DNA of 64,000 nucleotides, from assembly GCA_041689615.1 (NCBI GenBank), contig JBDNFW010000063.1:1-64000 (forward strand). The letters are read 5' to 3'. The stretch is from UBA7359 sp041689615 (GTDB lineage: Bacteria > Pseudomonadota > Gammaproteobacteria > Eutrophobiales > Eutrophobiaceae). Below, piece by piece: positions 8,856 through 18,822 of the stretch (its first letter is position 1; each line of letters begins with the position of its first letter). The position numbers were made by a program, and so were the translations under genes. The notes beneath the pieces were generated by a model, which was not told the origin of the DNA, did not search any database, and was given only the letters and a program-made list of their open reading frames with translations.

Positions 8856-10112
8856 TTAAGTACGGATGTGCCCATCTCCAAGGACAATATATTTTTTCGA
8901 CGTTAATCCTTCCAGCCCAACAGGGCCACGCGCGTGAAACTTATCGGTGCTGATTCCAATTTCTGCACCAAGGCCATATTCAAAGCCATCTGCAAAACGC
9001 GTTGATGCATTGACCATAACCGAACTTGAATCGACTTCACGTAAAAACCGACGTGCGGTTGTGTAATTTTCTGTAACAATCGCATCCGTATGTTGTGAAC
9101 TGTATTTGTTAATGTGTTGCATTGCTTCATTAACATCTGCAACTATTTTTAATGACATAATCGGCGCAAGATATTCTGTGCCGTAATCTTCTTCGGTTGC
9201 TAATATAATACCATCAATCAATTTAGCAGATTCTTTACAACCACGAATTTCAACACCGGCTTGTTTATATAAAGGCGCAAGTTTGTCTAACACTTCCTTA
9301 GCAACGGATTTTGCAACTAATAAACATTCCATCGTATTGCAGGTGCCATAACGTTGTGTCTTTGCATTCAAGGCAATCTTTACCGCTTTATCAATATCGG
9401 CATCGTTATCAATGTAGACATGACAAATACCATCGAGATGTTTAATCACTGGCATTTGCGCTTCATTACTAATGCGTTCAATCAAGCCTTTACCGCCGCG
9501 AGGTATGATGACATCGACATACTCTTTCATAGAAAGTAATTCGCCTACCGCAGCACGATCAGTTGTTGAAATAACTTGTACGGCTTCCTGAGGTAAATCG
9601 GCTTCGACCATGCCAATGTTTATGCACTTGGCAATGGCTTGATTTGAATTCAATGCTTCAGAACCTCCACGTAAGATCGCAGCATTACCCGATTTTAAAC
9701 AAAGTGCAGCAGCATCAGCCGTTACATTTGGTCTTGATTCATAAATAATACCGACAACGCCTAGAGGTACGCGCATAGTCCCGACTTGAATTCCACTTGG
9801 ACGCATGGCTAAATCAGTAATGGTGCCGATAGGATCACTTAAGCTGGCGATTTGATTTAAACCTTCAACCATAGAATCAATACGTGCATTAGTCAGTTCC
9901 AGTCGATCAACTAAAGATGGTTCAAGATTTTTTTCTTTGGCGGCTTTTAGATCTTCTTCATTTGCTTTTGCTAATGCATGGCGATGTTTAATAATATTTT
10001 CTGCAATAGCTTCGAGTGCATTATTTTTTTGTGCAGTGGTAGCGCGCGCCATTAAACCCGCCGATGCTCTGGCAAGTTGACCCACTTCCAACATGTATTT
10101 TTTAATATCCAT
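8856..10112 (-). CDS. proA: Gamma-glutamyl phosphate reductase ProA
   Basis: The protein has 418 residues of the aldehyde dehydrogenase fold. It includes the NAD(P)-binding region and the catalytic cysteine in RYGTCNTMECLLV. It reduces gamma-glutamyl phosphate to the semialdehyde in proline synthesis. The partner kinase ProB is not in this window. It lies between holA and nadD, a frequent arrangement in Gammaproteobacteria. Confidence 0.96.
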   Translation of the reverse strand: MDIKKYMLEVGQLARASAGLMARATTAQKNNALEAIAENIIKHRHALAKANEEDLKAAKEKNLEPSLVDRLELTNARIDSMVEGLNQIASLSDPIGTITDLAMRPSGIQVGTMRVPLGVVGIIYESRPNVTADAAALCLKSGNAAILRGGSEALNSNQAIAKCINIGMVEADLPQEAVQVISTTDRAAVGELLSMKEYVDVIIPRGGKGLIERISNEAQMPVIKHLDGICHVYIDNDADIDKAVKIALNAKTQRYGTCNTMECLLVAKSVAKEVLDKLAPLYKQAGVEIRGCKESAKLIDGIILATEEDYGTEYLAPIMSLKIVADVNEAMQHINKYSSQHTDAIVTENYTTARRFLREVDSSSVMVNASTRFADGFEYGLGAEIGISTDKFHARGPVGLEGLTSKKYIVLGDGHIRT

Positions 10113-10130
10113 TAACTAACCTTTTTTTCA

Positions 10131-11162
10131 TCACGTTATTTGTAGTTTAGCGGTATTAATACCGGCTATTGCTAACAATAGTGTATTAAATTGATCCCAG
10201 GCTTGATCTCTTCGGCTGCTTTTTAATGTTCTGTCTATTGTTGCGCAAAATTTTAACAGTTGATCAAATGATCTACTTGAATGACGTTGTAAAACTGCAT
10301 TCATTGGGCGCTTCTTTTGATCCCAGATTCGATATGACTTAAAAAGTCCTTCAAGGTTCGCACCGGCTTCGTGTTGATGCGCGATTGAACATAAACGTCT
10401 AAACTCCCACATCCATGCACCGAACAAAGCCATTGGTTCAGTGCCTTCGTTTCGTAAACCTTGCAGCATGTGTATCGTACGATCCGTATTACCTAGAAAG
10501 GCGCTCTCAATTAAATCAAAAACATCGTAACGAGAACTATCGGCAACAGCAGCTATAACATCCACGATATCAATACTGTCTTTATCAATTAACAGAATCA
10601 GCTTATCAATTTCCTGTTGTGCGGCAAGTAAGTTTCCTTCAACACGCAGCGCAATTAATCTGGCAGCATCAAGCGTAATACGTTTTTGTTTTGATTGCAG
10701 TCGGTTTTGTATCCATCCTGGAAGTTGTGCTGGATTTATTTGCCAGACTTGTATTAATGCACCGACTTTTTCTACAGCTTTAACCCATTTGTTACTTTGC
10801 GCACTCTTATCAAGTTTATCCGAACTGATGATGAGTAAATTGTCTTCACTTAATTGTTCAGCATACTCGAGTAAGACGCGACCACCTTCTTTACCCGGTT
10901 TTGGTGCAGCCATACGTAATTCAATAATACGACGACTGGAAAATAAAGATAAATTAGCCGAAGCATCGTTAATGGAATTCCAGTCAAAAGATTTATCGAC
11001 ATTAAACACAAGGCGTTCATCATAACCTTGCGAGCGAGCGGTTATTCGTATTTGATCAACGCATTCGAGTTTTTGTAAGGGTTCATCACCGCTTACAAAA
11101 TAAATAGGAGCTAAGCCTGAACGTTGTAAATGACTGTTAAGTTGATCAGGGCGTAATCGCAT
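10131..11162 (-). CDS. holA: DNA polymerase III delta subunit HolA
   Basis: The protein has 343 residues. The N-terminal region PIYFVSGDEPLQKLE and the helical C-terminal collar domain fit the delta subunit, which opens the beta sliding clamp within the clamp loader. It follows lptE by 15 bases and precedes proA by 18 bases in one transcription unit. Confidence 0.94.
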   Translation of the reverse strand: MRLRPDQLNSHLQRSGLAPIYFVSGDEPLQKLECVDQIRITARSQGYDERLVFNVDKSFDWNSINDASANLSLFSSRRIIELRMAAPKPGKEGGRVLLEYAEQLSEDNLLIISSDKLDKSAQSNKWVKAVEKVGALIQVWQINPAQLPGWIQNRLQSKQKRITLDAARLIALRVEGNLLAAQQEIDKLILLIDKDSIDIVDVIAAVADSSRYDVFDLIESAFLGNTDRTIHMLQGLRNEGTEPMALFGAWMWEFRRLCSIAHQHEAGANLEGLFKSYRIWDQKKRPMNAVLQRHSSRSFDQLLKFCATIDRTLKSSRRDQAWDQFNTLLLAIAGINTAKLQIT

Positions 11163-11177
11163 TCTATGTGGGACTGT

Positions 11178-11672
11178 TTATTTGGTAGTCAACAATGCCT
11201 GTAAACGACGAAGTACCTGACTGGCTGCTCGACGAACGATATCTTCCTGAAGAAGTACTTCTTCCGAGAATTTACCCAATACAGCATTTTCGTCAAAAGT
11301 AAAATCGCGTGAAGACGATACAGCATCATTTTTAACAATTTGCTTTCCATCAGCATGAGCCGCATCCATCTTCGCTTTGTAGAGAATTTGATATTCTTCA
11401 ACTTTACCGGTTGTCGCAGAGACACTGAGAACTGATTTTTCAAAAGCTTCTTCTTTAAAAGTGACAACATAGGATGCACTTTGAGGCGTGTTTGCAAGAG
11501 CGATTCCCGCGCCGGCTAATTGAGATTTAACTTCCTTGGCTAGTTTTGGTGCACTTGATGGATTGATATAGATATTCGCAATGTCAAATTCGGTTAGCTG
11601 TGAACCACGCAGGTGAAATCCGCATGCACTTGTTAATATTAACAGGCATATCAGTAGTAGACGTGTTTTCAT
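11178..11672 (-). CDS. lptE: LPS-assembly lipoprotein LptE
   Basis: The protein has 164 residues. A lipoprotein signal ends in the lipobox LTSAC, followed by GFHLRG, the hallmark of mature LptE (formerly RlpB). The lipoprotein plugs the LptD barrel that inserts lipopolysaccharide in the outer membrane. It lies between leuS and holA as in most Gammaproteobacteria. It supports an LPS-bearing host. Confidence 0.94.
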   Translation of the reverse strand: MKTRLLLICLLILTSACGFHLRGSQLTEFDIANIYINPSSAPKLAKEVKSQLAGAGIALANTPQSASYVVTFKEEAFEKSVLSVSATTGKVEEYQILYKAKMDAAHADGKQIVKNDAVSSSRDFTFDENAVLGKFSEEVLLQEDIVRRAASQVLRRLQALLTTK

Positions 11673-11719
11673 CGAATATCCTCTCGAAAATGGCTAATCA
11701 TCTTGCTTCGTATATTACC

Positions 11720-14173
11720 CTATGACACTACGATGTTCACTAAACGTCCGGGAATAACGATGATTTTTCTTATGGTTTTGCCTTCAATATTACGTTTAAT
11801 GTTTTCATCTTCGACCGCCAGTGCTTCAATCTGCTTTTGGTCGGCATTTTTATCGACCGAAATCTTACCGCGAAGTTTACCATTAACCTGAACCACCATT
11901 TCAATTTCGCTTTGTTCAAGTGCGGCTGGATCGGATTTTGGCCAAGCGGCATTGATTAAAGCTTCATCGTGCCCAAGCGCAATCCAGAGTGCATCGGTAA
12001 TATGAGGGACAATGGGTGATAGCAGCAATGTTGCCGTTTCAATACCCTCACGCATAATGGCATGATCATTATCAGTAGATAAATCTGACTTCGATAAAGC
12101 ATTCATCATTTCCATGACAGCTGCAATAGCAGTATTAAATGTATAACGACGACCGATGTCATCGTTTACTTTATCAATAGTCAGATGAATCTTGCGGCGC
12201 AATTCTTTTTGTTCGTTCGTTAAAGAAGACTTGTCCAGCGCTGGTGCCTTGCCTTCATTAATATGAGTACTGGCTAGTTTCCATAAACGCTTTAAGAAAC
12301 GTGAAGCACCGTCGACACCGGCATCCGACCATTCCAGACTTTGCTCGGGTGGCGATGCGAACATCATAAATAAACGAACCGTATCGGCACCATATTGATC
12401 AATCAAAGGCTGAGGATCAACCGTATTGCCTTTTGATTTAGACATTTTCGAGCCGTCTTTTAATACCATGCCTTGCGTTAGCAAATTGGTAAACGGTTCG
12501 TCACTCTTTAAGAACCCCAAGTCGCGCATTAATTTATGGAAAAAACGAGCATAAAGTAAATGCAAAATAGCATGTTCAATACCGCCAACATATTGATCAA
12601 CAGGGAGCCAGTAGTTAGCGCGATCATCTAACATCGCTTCTTCGTTATCCGGACAACAATAGCGGGCGAAATACCAGGATGATTCAAAGAAGGTGTCAAA
12701 GGTATCGGTTTCTCTTTCTGCTGGTCCGCTTCCATCAGGCGCATCAACATTAATAAATTCAGGCATGGATTTTATTGGCGAGCTGATGCCTTTGAATTCG
12801 ATATCTTCCGGTAATATTACTGGTAACTGATCGGCAGGTACCGCGTGAGTTGTTCCATCTTTTGAATTAATGATAGGTATCGGACAGCCCCAGTAACGTT
12901 GACGAGAAATACCCCAGTCTCTTAATCGATAATTAACTTTGCGATTACCGCAGTTATTTTCTTCGACAAAATCAGCAATTGCTTCAAAAGCTTGTTTTGA
13001 AGTCATGCCATCAAACTGAGCAGAATTTTTTAATATGCCTTTTTCTGTGAAAGCAAATGCAGTTAAATCATGATCACTATTATCAGCAGGGTAGATCACT
13101 TGTTTAATAGGAATATCGTATTTATGTGCAAACTCCCAGTCACGTTGGTCATGTCCTGGAACAGACATGACTGCGCCAGTGCCATAGCCCATTAAAACAA
13201 AGTTCGATACCCACAATGGAATTAGTTCGTCACTTATAGGGTGGCGTACATTAATGTTAAGTGGCATGCCTTTCTTTTCCATGGTTTCCATTTCTACTTC
13301 CGTTGTGCCACCACTTTTACATTCATCAATAAAAGCACGCAGGTTTGCATTATTTTCTAATGCTACTTTTGCGAGTGGATGTTCAGCAGCTACGGCCATG
13401 TAAGTGATACCCATGATGGTATCCGGACGTGTTGTATAGATACGCAAAGTCTCGTCTGAGTCATCAACTTTAAAATCAACCTCGACACCTTCAGATCGGC
13501 CAATCCAATTTGCCTGCATGGTGCGAACCGCATCAGGCCACCCTGGTAGTTTTTCCAGATCGTTTAATAACTCGTCAGCGTAGTCAGTAATTCTTAAAAA
13601 CCATTGCGGTATTTCACGACGTTCAACCGTTGCACCTGAGCGCCAACCTTTGCCATCGATAACCTGTTCATTGGCCAATACGGTTTGATCAACCGGATCC
13701 CAGTTGACTACAGACGTCTTTTTATAAACCAGACCTTTTTCATAAAGCTGTGTGAAAAACCATTGTTCCCAACGATAATAACCCGGACTACAGGTAGCTA
13801 ATTCACGATCCCAGTCATAAGCAAAGCCCAGACGCTTTAATTGCTGACGCATGTAATCGATATTATCGTAAGTCCATTTTGCTGGTGGCACATTATTCTT
13901 AATAGCCGCGCCTTCAGCAGGCAAACCAAATGCATCCCAACCCATAGGTTGCATAACATTTTTACCTTGCATGCGTTGGTAACGACTGATGACATCACCA
14001 ATGGCGTAATTACGGACGTGTCCCATGTGTAATTTGCCACTGGGATAAGGGAACATTGAGAGGCAGTAAAACTTTTCTTTATTCGGATCTTCCGTTACAT
14101 GAAAAACGTTACCGTCTTCCCACTTTTTTTGTACTTCGGACTCAATTTGCTCCGGCTTGTATTCATTATCCAT
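11720..14173 (-). CDS. leuS: Leucyl-tRNA synthetase
   Basis: The protein has 817 residues. The class I signatures are complete: the HIGH-type motif appears as HMGH in FPYPSGKLHMGHVRNY, and KMSKS in GSKMSKSKGNTVD. The editing domain lies between them (TTRPDTIMG). The C-terminal anticodon-binding region ends with the small LeuRS-specific domain. It is the first gene of the run to rlmH and probably sets its transcription. Confidence 0.97.
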   Translation of the reverse strand: MDNEYKPEQIESEVQKKWEDGNVFHVTEDPNKEKFYCLSMFPYPSGKLHMGHVRNYAIGDVISRYQRMQGKNVMQPMGWDAFGLPAEGAAIKNNVPPAKWTYDNIDYMRQQLKRLGFAYDWDRELATCSPGYYRWEQWFFTQLYEKGLVYKKTSVVNWDPVDQTVLANEQVIDGKGWRSGATVERREIPQWFLRITDYADELLNDLEKLPGWPDAVRTMQANWIGRSEGVEVDFKVDDSDETLRIYTTRPDTIMGITYMAVAAEHPLAKVALENNANLRAFIDECKSGGTTEVEMETMEKKGMPLNINVRHPISDELIPLWVSNFVLMGYGTGAVMSVPGHDQRDWEFAHKYDIPIKQVIYPADNSDHDLTAFAFTEKGILKNSAQFDGMTSKQAFEAIADFVEENNCGNRKVNYRLRDWGISRQRYWGCPIPIINSKDGTTHAVPADQLPVILPEDIEFKGISSPIKSMPEFINVDAPDGSGPAERETDTFDTFFESSWYFARYCCPDNEEAMLDDRANYWLPVDQYVGGIEHAILHLLYARFFHKLMRDLGFLKSDEPFTNLLTQGMVLKDGSKMSKSKGNTVDPQPLIDQYGADTVRLFMMFASPPEQSLEWSDAGVDGASRFLKRLWKLASTHINEGKAPALDKSSLTNEQKELRRKIHLTIDKVNDDIGRRYTFNTAIAAVMEMMNALSKSDLSTDNDHAIMREGIETATLLLSPIVPHITDALWIALGHDEALINAAWPKSDPAALEQSEIEMVVQVNGKLRGKISVDKNADQKQIEALAVEDENIKRNIEGKTIRKIIVIPGRLVNIVVS

Positions 14174-14239
14174 GCTATTAATTGTGTTGATTTATAAAAT
14201 CCAGCAAGCATACAGAGCGAGGGGTATTGGGACAAGTTA

Positions 14240-14281
14240 TCTCCATCCATGGAGATAAAAAAAGGCCTCACGCGGAGGCCC
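14240..14281 (-). terminator. CATCCATG hairpin plus terminator after the ComEA-like gene
   Basis: Read on the minus strand, GGCCTCC pairs with GAGGCC (14264-14280) and is followed by seven T, a good intrinsic terminator for the ComEA-like gene at 14316-14582. Right after the T run lies another family hairpin, TCTCCATCCATGGAGA (14240-14255), so a repeat copy sits next to the transcript end. Confidence 0.8.
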
Positions 14282-14315
14282 ATACAACTAGTCAATATTT
14301 GAGGAGAGGCAATAA

Positions 14316-14582
14316 TTACTCAGATGTTGTTAACTGTTCTCTATGCTTTTCAATCGTAGTTTGGCCGATACCTTTAACATTGATCAAATCATCAACTGAT
14401 TTGAATTCACCATTTTCTTTGCGGTAGGCAATAATAGCTTCAGCCTTGGTTTCACCAACGCCCTTAATGACAGACATTAGGGTTTCCTTGTCGGCAGTAT
14501 TAATATTGATGGATTCAGCGCTAAAACCAATAATAGGTAAAGCTAGAAGTAGTGTAAGAACAATTGAATTGATCAGTTTCAT
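14316..14582 (-). CDS. ComEA-like helix-hairpin-helix protein
   Basis: The protein has 88 residues: a signal peptide ending near GFSA, then two helix-hairpin-helix units (ININTADKETLMSVIKGVG and DLINVKGIGQTTIEKHRE). The architecture matches short secreted ComEA proteins, which bind incoming double-stranded DNA in the periplasm during natural transformation. No other competence genes are in the window, so a role in DNA uptake is inferred from family alone. Confidence 0.85.
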   Translation of the reverse strand: MKLINSIVLTLLLALPIIGFSAESININTADKETLMSVIKGVGETKAEAIIAYRKENGEFKSVDDLINVKGIGQTTIEKHREQLTTSE

Positions 14583-14793
14583 AATAAAATCTCCGTATCG
14601 TTATTTATGAGCATTTGAAAAGCCATAGTATCTTGCCGATAGGCAGCAAACAATTCTCTGTATTGGGTAATTTAAAGTTAGTGAAATATCATTCATATGT
14701 ATGAGAGAGATAGAACACGAAATATTTATTTAACTGCACATTTTAACATCTAGCCATACTGAGAGACGCGGTTCTTGCACTCGCATAGGTTTA

Positions 14794-14945
14794 AAAACAC
14801 AAGCTTATCACCACGCCGTTCTCGGACATTTTGCCTACGTTATAAAACACAAGCTCATCACCACGCCGCTCTTGCGCATCCATGCGCCCGCGGCATGACC
14901 GCCATGGATGCCGGAAATATCGAAAATGCAGGAGCAATTTTCGAT
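14794..14945. repeat. Hairpin mosaic (copy 4) with an internal direct repeat
   Basis: This lies in the 450-base gap between the ComEA-like and porin genes; the gap otherwise shows only the presumed promoter of the former. A 25-base unit occurs twice (14794-14818 and 14844-14868, one difference), and the second copy reappears exactly in reverse complement at 20220-20244. Then follow GCGCATCCATGCGC (14874-14887), an imperfect CCATGGATG hairpin (about 14900-14913) and a long GCAGGAGC hairpin (14919-14945). That last hairpin nearly matches the one at 2409-2434. Confidence 0.75.
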
Positions 14946-14964
14946 GACATTACATCCTGAACAT

Positions 14965-14988
14965 AAAAAACCCCGCCGAAGCGGGGTT
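14965..14988 (-). terminator. Terminator of the phosphate porin gene
   Basis: On the minus strand AACCCCGC-TTCG-GCGGGGTT is followed by T residues, 45 bases after the porin stop codon. The same hairpin occurs in plus orientation after pstS at 20054-20077. Confidence 0.9.
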
Positions 14989-15032
14989 CCGTCTCTAGAA
15001 ATCAAAGTCTTCTTATTTAGAAAAATATTTGA

Positions 15033-16475
15033 TCAGTAATACATCATGGCACGAACCTGGAAGGCACTAGCCTCTTCGCCTGTTATCCCATCGCAAGTTT
15101 TAGTTGTACCAGCAATAGTACCGCCAGCAGCAGTGCCACAATCATAGTCGAGTACAGTAGCGTAGTTTGCCATTAGGCGAGTATTTGCAGTTGGGTGCCA
15201 GTTAAGACCAACAGTAAAAACATCAGCTACACCACCATCAAAGACACCATCTCTCAGATCCATGCTTTCGTAACGAGCAGCAATTTGCCAGGCACCCCAA
15301 CCGCCCTGCGTAACAGAACTGTTGGGTTTTATGCCACTAAATTGTCCGTTGTTTTTGAATTTCATGGACTCGCCAGTGAAGAAGTAACCTAGGTCAAACG
15401 CATATGCATCTAAATCGGCATCACCCGCTGTGTTACTAGTGTCCCACATAGTGTATTCAAATATGCCGTGTAAAGGACCCCATACGCCAATAACTTCAGC
15501 CCCATACGCATTTACATCTTTAGTTCCACCGAGGCCACCTTCACTAGTGTCAAACTCTAATTGATCGCCATCACCCAAGTGCGAAACTAAATTATTATCG
15601 ATGTTATTGAAGGTGTCGCCATGTAGATCTTCGTACATATATGAACCACCAACATGCAACTGATGCTTATCATCTTTCTTGAATGGAGTACCACCTATGC
15701 GAAAAGCATAGGTCTGACGATCTTCAGTACTACTAGCAACATTGTCATCATTAAGCCCCGGGACTTGTGCGCTGGCATGTGCAAACCATCTATCAGCTTG
15801 ATGGTAAGCAGAAACACCAACACGACGTGAATGCTGTGGACCATCAGCGAATAAAGGACGGTTCATTAACGGCATGTATTTACTACTGCTGATTGTGGCA
15901 TGACCAAAAGCAGTGTGTGCCTGACCGAATTTCAACCACCAATCACCAAGACTGTTTTTACCATTATAAGCAACCCAAACGTCTTTCCATGAAAGACTGG
16001 TTTGATCAGCGAAGTCCATCTCTAATTTCCAGGAAATTGGTTTGTATTTACCCTCCATGCCCATACGTGCACGACGCAGTTCCCAACCACTGTCTCCATA
16101 TGTTCCTACTGCTCCGCCATCTCTATCATTTGCGATGTAGTCCCACATGATGCGGCCAATGGGTTGGAATGCCCAATCACCATCTGCTGATTCAACGATA
16201 AACTTACCATTGGTCGTAATTTTAGGCAGATCTTTAGTTGCTGCTGCAACATCAGCTTTTACTTCACTGGCAAGACTTTCTGCCTTTTCGCCATCAGCCT
16301 TAGATGCATTTGAAAGCAGTTGGTATTCTTCAGCTGAAATACTCCCCTTATCTCTTAGTATCTTTAATAAATCCAGCATAGCTTCGTTAGTTGCCATTGC
16401 TGGTGTTGAAATTGCTGCCATTGCGCCGATCAAGATCGAGCCTAGCAAACTTTTTAAATGTGCCTTCTTAAACAC
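15033..16475 (-). CDS. Phosphate-selective porin (OprO/OprP family)
   Basis: The protein has 480 residues from GTG 16475, which is preceded by a perfect AAGGAG ribosome site; the longer ATG at 16520 lacks one. A signal peptide ends at TPAMA. A short N-terminal helix (LDLLKILRDKGSISAEEYQLL) precedes the barrel and is common in this porin family. The rest is a beta-barrel with alternating strands such as GWELRRARMGMEGKY, ending in an aromatic residue. It should admit phosphate across the outer membrane. Regulation fits: a four-unit PhoB box lies upstream and phoBR follow divergently. Confidence 0.9.
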   Translation of the reverse strand: MFKKAHLKSLLGSILIGAMAAISTPAMATNEAMLDLLKILRDKGSISAEEYQLLSNASKADGEKAESLASEVKADVAAATKDLPKITTNGKFIVESADGDWAFQPIGRIMWDYIANDRDGGAVGTYGDSGWELRRARMGMEGKYKPISWKLEMDFADQTSLSWKDVWVAYNGKNSLGDWWLKFGQAHTAFGHATISSSKYMPLMNRPLFADGPQHSRRVGVSAYHQADRWFAHASAQVPGLNDDNVASSTEDRQTYAFRIGGTPFKKDDKHQLHVGGSYMYEDLHGDTFNNIDNNLVSHLGDGDQLEFDTSEGGLGGTKDVNAYGAEVIGVWGPLHGIFEYTMWDTSNTAGDADLDAYAFDLGYFFTGESMKFKNNGQFSGIKPNSSVTQGGWGAWQIAARYESMDLRDGVFDGGVADVFTVGLNWHPTANTRLMANYATVLDYDCGTAAGGTIAGTTKTCDGITGEEASAFQVRAMMYY

Positions 16476-16599
16476 AATGTTTCTCCTTACAAGTGGATTA
16501 ATATTTATACCGTGACGCACTCTAAAAAATAACTGAGAGCCTCCCCCAATTTGGTGAGGTAAAGATAGAGCCGGACTATTGCAACTAAATGAAACTTGC

Positions 16600-16640
16600 G
16601 TGACAAAACGATGAAGGAACTATGACAGCAGCATTACAAA
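16600..16640 (-). promoter_or_regulatory. Four-unit PhoB box of the porin gene
   Basis: On the minus strand the half-sites TGTAAT, TGTCAT, CTTCAT and TGTCAC begin at 16638, 16627, 16616 and 16605, exactly 11 bases apart. This is the known periodicity of PhoB binding. They lie about 130 to 165 bases before the porin start. Confidence 0.85.
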
Positions 16641-16700
16641 GCTGATGTAATTTATGAGATATGGAAATAAATCAGGTTTTGTAACTTGGTTGAGCCTTTT

Positions 16701-16734
16701 TTGTCATGAAGCTGTAATATAAGTACTTTCTAAT
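16701..16734 (+). promoter_or_regulatory. PhoB box and -10 of phoB
   Basis: TTGTCAT at 16701 and CTGTAAT at 16712 form a two-unit box with 11-base spacing. Ten bases further lies TCTAAT (16729-16734), a plausible -10. ATG 16742 follows it by 7 bases, so the mRNA may begin at or next to that codon. It suggests autoregulation of phoBR. Confidence 0.75.
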
Positions 16735-16741
16735 ACGCGAT

Positions 16742-17452
16742 ATGTTCGATAGAGAATTAAATCTCATGAAAGAAAAAATATTGATCGTTGAAGATGAAGA
16801 AGCGATTCGCGATATGCTGGGCTATGCATTAATGAAAGAAGGTTTTGAATGCAAAGAAGCGGCTGATGTTGAGCAAGCGAGAACGACAATTGAATCTGAG
16901 CGACCCAATCTGATTTTACTCGATTGGATGTTGCCAGGAATGAGTGGTATTGATTATGCCCGTCGTCTGCGCAGTGTTCCTGAAACTAGAGATATCCCGA
17001 TCATTATGCTGACAGCCAAAGGTGCAGAAGAAGATAAAGTGCGTGCACTTGAGACCGGTGCCGATGATTACGTTACTAAACCATTTTCTACCAAAGAACT
17101 GGTGGCCAGAGTCAGAGCAGTACTCAGACGATATTCAAGCACTGACGATTCTGGAGTGATTGAAGTTAAAGGTTTACTATTTAATCCGGAAACGTATCGT
17201 GTATCCGCAGAGGGACAGGATATTGATATCAGTCCAACCGAATTTAAATTGCTTCATTTCTTTATCGGGCATCCGGAACGGGTGTATAGTCGTTCTCAGT
17301 TACTCGATCAAGTATGGGGTGAAAATGTTTACGTTGAAGAACGCACCGTTGATGTTCATATTCGCCGACTTAGAAAAACGCTCGAGCCATTTGGTTTCGA
17401 TAAATTCATTCAAACCGTTAGAAGTGTTGGATATCGTTTTTCAACACGTTAA
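16742..17452 (+). CDS. phoB: Phosphate regulon response regulator PhoB
   Basis: An OmpR-family regulator with an N-terminal receiver (ILIVEDEEAIRDM, phospho-acceptor Asp in LLDWMLPG, Lys in VTKPFS). The C-terminal winged helix has RTVDVHIRRLRKTL and ends GYRFSTR, close to E. coli PhoB along its length. Two starts compete. ATG 16766 gives the usual family N-terminus (228 residues) but has no clear ribosome site. ATG 16742 adds eight residues and sits at the predicted transcription start. It is followed by phoR after 12 bases. Confidence 0.96.
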   Translation: MFDRELNLMKEKILIVEDEEAIRDMLGYALMKEGFECKEAADVEQARTTIESERPNLILLDWMLPGMSGIDYARRLRSVPETRDIPIIMLTAKGAEEDKVRALETGADDYVTKPFSTKELVARVRAVLRRYSSTDDSGVIEVKGLLFNPETYRVSAEGQDIDISPTEFKLLHFFIGHPERVYSRSQLLDQVWGENVYVEERTVDVHIRRLRKTLEPFGFDKFIQTVRSVGYRFSTR

Positions 17453-17464
17453 TTTCTTTTCAAA

Positions 17465-18781
17465 ATGAAGTACGATCTTTGGCGCTTCATCAGCGTGCTT
17501 TCGTTGAGTATATTAGTCGGACTTGTTTCCGGTTATTTTCTCAGTTGTATTATCGTTGGGCTTTTAGTATTCATCTGGTGGCAATACAAAGAAGTTTCAA
17601 AAATTCTCGTCTGGTTGCAAAGTCGCCAGGAAATCAATGGACCTTCTCAAACCGGCCTTGTCGATGAAACCTGTCGTGAAATTGATTATTTGAGAGATAG
17701 AAATAAATCGCGCAAACAAAAACTCTCCGGTTATTTAAAACGATTTCAGGAAGCAACATGTGCTTTGCCCGATGCAGTTATTGTTTTAGGTTCGCAAGGC
17801 GAAATCGAATGGGCTAATGAAAAAGCTCGTGAATATATTGGTGTCCATTGGCCAAAAGATAGCGGTTTAAGATTGCCCAATCTGGTTTGGTTTCCAAAAC
17901 TAATAAAATATCTTAACGCGAGTGAAGCCGAGCTAGAGAAAGGCTTGCAGATTACTTCACCAGTCGATAATAAATTAATGCTAGAAGTTCGTATTTCGGC
18001 TTATGGTGATACGCAACAATTACTTGTAGCAAGAGACGTGACGGCTGTCTCACGTATTAACCAGATGCGTAAAGATTTTATTGCCAATGCCTCGCATGAA
18101 CTACGAACTCCACTTACCGTCATATCAGGTTATCTGGAAGGTTTTGTAGACGATGAATCTTGTCCGAAAGAATGGATAAATTATATACAACAAATGCGTT
18201 CACAAACGACTCGCATGCAAAATTTAATTGAAGATCTTATGCAGCTCTCAGGGCTTGAAGCAAACTCTGGTCAAAGTGAAAAAGAAACGATACCGATGCC
18301 AGATGTGTTATTAGCGATAGTGAATGAAGCCAGATCATTAAGCGGATTTATGAATCATGAAATTACACTTAATGCGGATCAAAGTTTATATTTAAAGGCA
18401 AACCAACGCGAAATCTACAGTGTCTTTTCAAATCTAGTATTTAATGCAGTTCAATATACACATGAAAATGGTTCTATCGATGTTGAGTGGTATGAAGATA
18501 ATAAAGGTGCGCATTTCAGTGTTCGGGATAATGGACTTGGTATCGCAGCAGAACACATCCCAAGATTAACGGAACGTTTTTATCGTATTGATAAAGGTCG
18601 TTCTCGTGAAAAGGGTGGGACAGGGCTAGGATTAGCTATTGTTAAACATGCCTTAGCTCGATATGAAGGACATTTAGTTATCGAAAGCGAGCTGGGCAAG
18701 GGTAGTTTGTTTCGGTGTGACTTGCCAAAGTCACTCATTGTTCATGTTAAAGATAATGTAGACAGCGTTTTATCAGCATAA
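17465..18781 (+). CDS. phoR: Phosphate regulon sensor kinase PhoR
   Basis: The protein has 438 residues. Two closely spaced membrane segments occupy about residues 8-40 with almost no periplasmic loop, as in PhoR. A PAS-like region follows (about 95-190), then the HisKA box with His211 in NASHELRTPLTVISGY, then the ATPase domain with FNAVQYT, DNGLGI and GGTGLGLAIVKH. It phosphorylates PhoB when the Pst-PhoU complex signals phosphate shortage. It is cotranscribed with phoB. Confidence 0.96.
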   Translation: MKYDLWRFISVLSLSILVGLVSGYFLSCIIVGLLVFIWWQYKEVSKILVWLQSRQEINGPSQTGLVDETCREIDYLRDRNKSRKQKLSGYLKRFQEATCALPDAVIVLGSQGEIEWANEKAREYIGVHWPKDSGLRLPNLVWFPKLIKYLNASEAELEKGLQITSPVDNKLMLEVRISAYGDTQQLLVARDVTAVSRINQMRKDFIANASHELRTPLTVISGYLEGFVDDESCPKEWINYIQQMRSQTTRMQNLIEDLMQLSGLEANSGQSEKETIPMPDVLLAIVNEARSLSGFMNHEITLNADQSLYLKANQREIYSVFSNLVFNAVQYTHENGSIDVEWYEDNKGAHFSVRDNGLGIAAEHIPRLTERFYRIDKGRSREKGGTGLGLAIVKHALARYEGHLVIESELGKGSLFRCDLPKSLIVHVKDNVDSVLSA

Positions 18782-18822
18782 CTAACTCGTCTGTTTTTCT
18801 CTTAATTATAAAATACTCACCG

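Noticed and set aside
16476..16520. Upstream ATG start of the phosphate porin
   Set aside because: It would place a charged stretch before the signal peptide and has no ribosome site, whereas GTG 16475 has AAGGAG.
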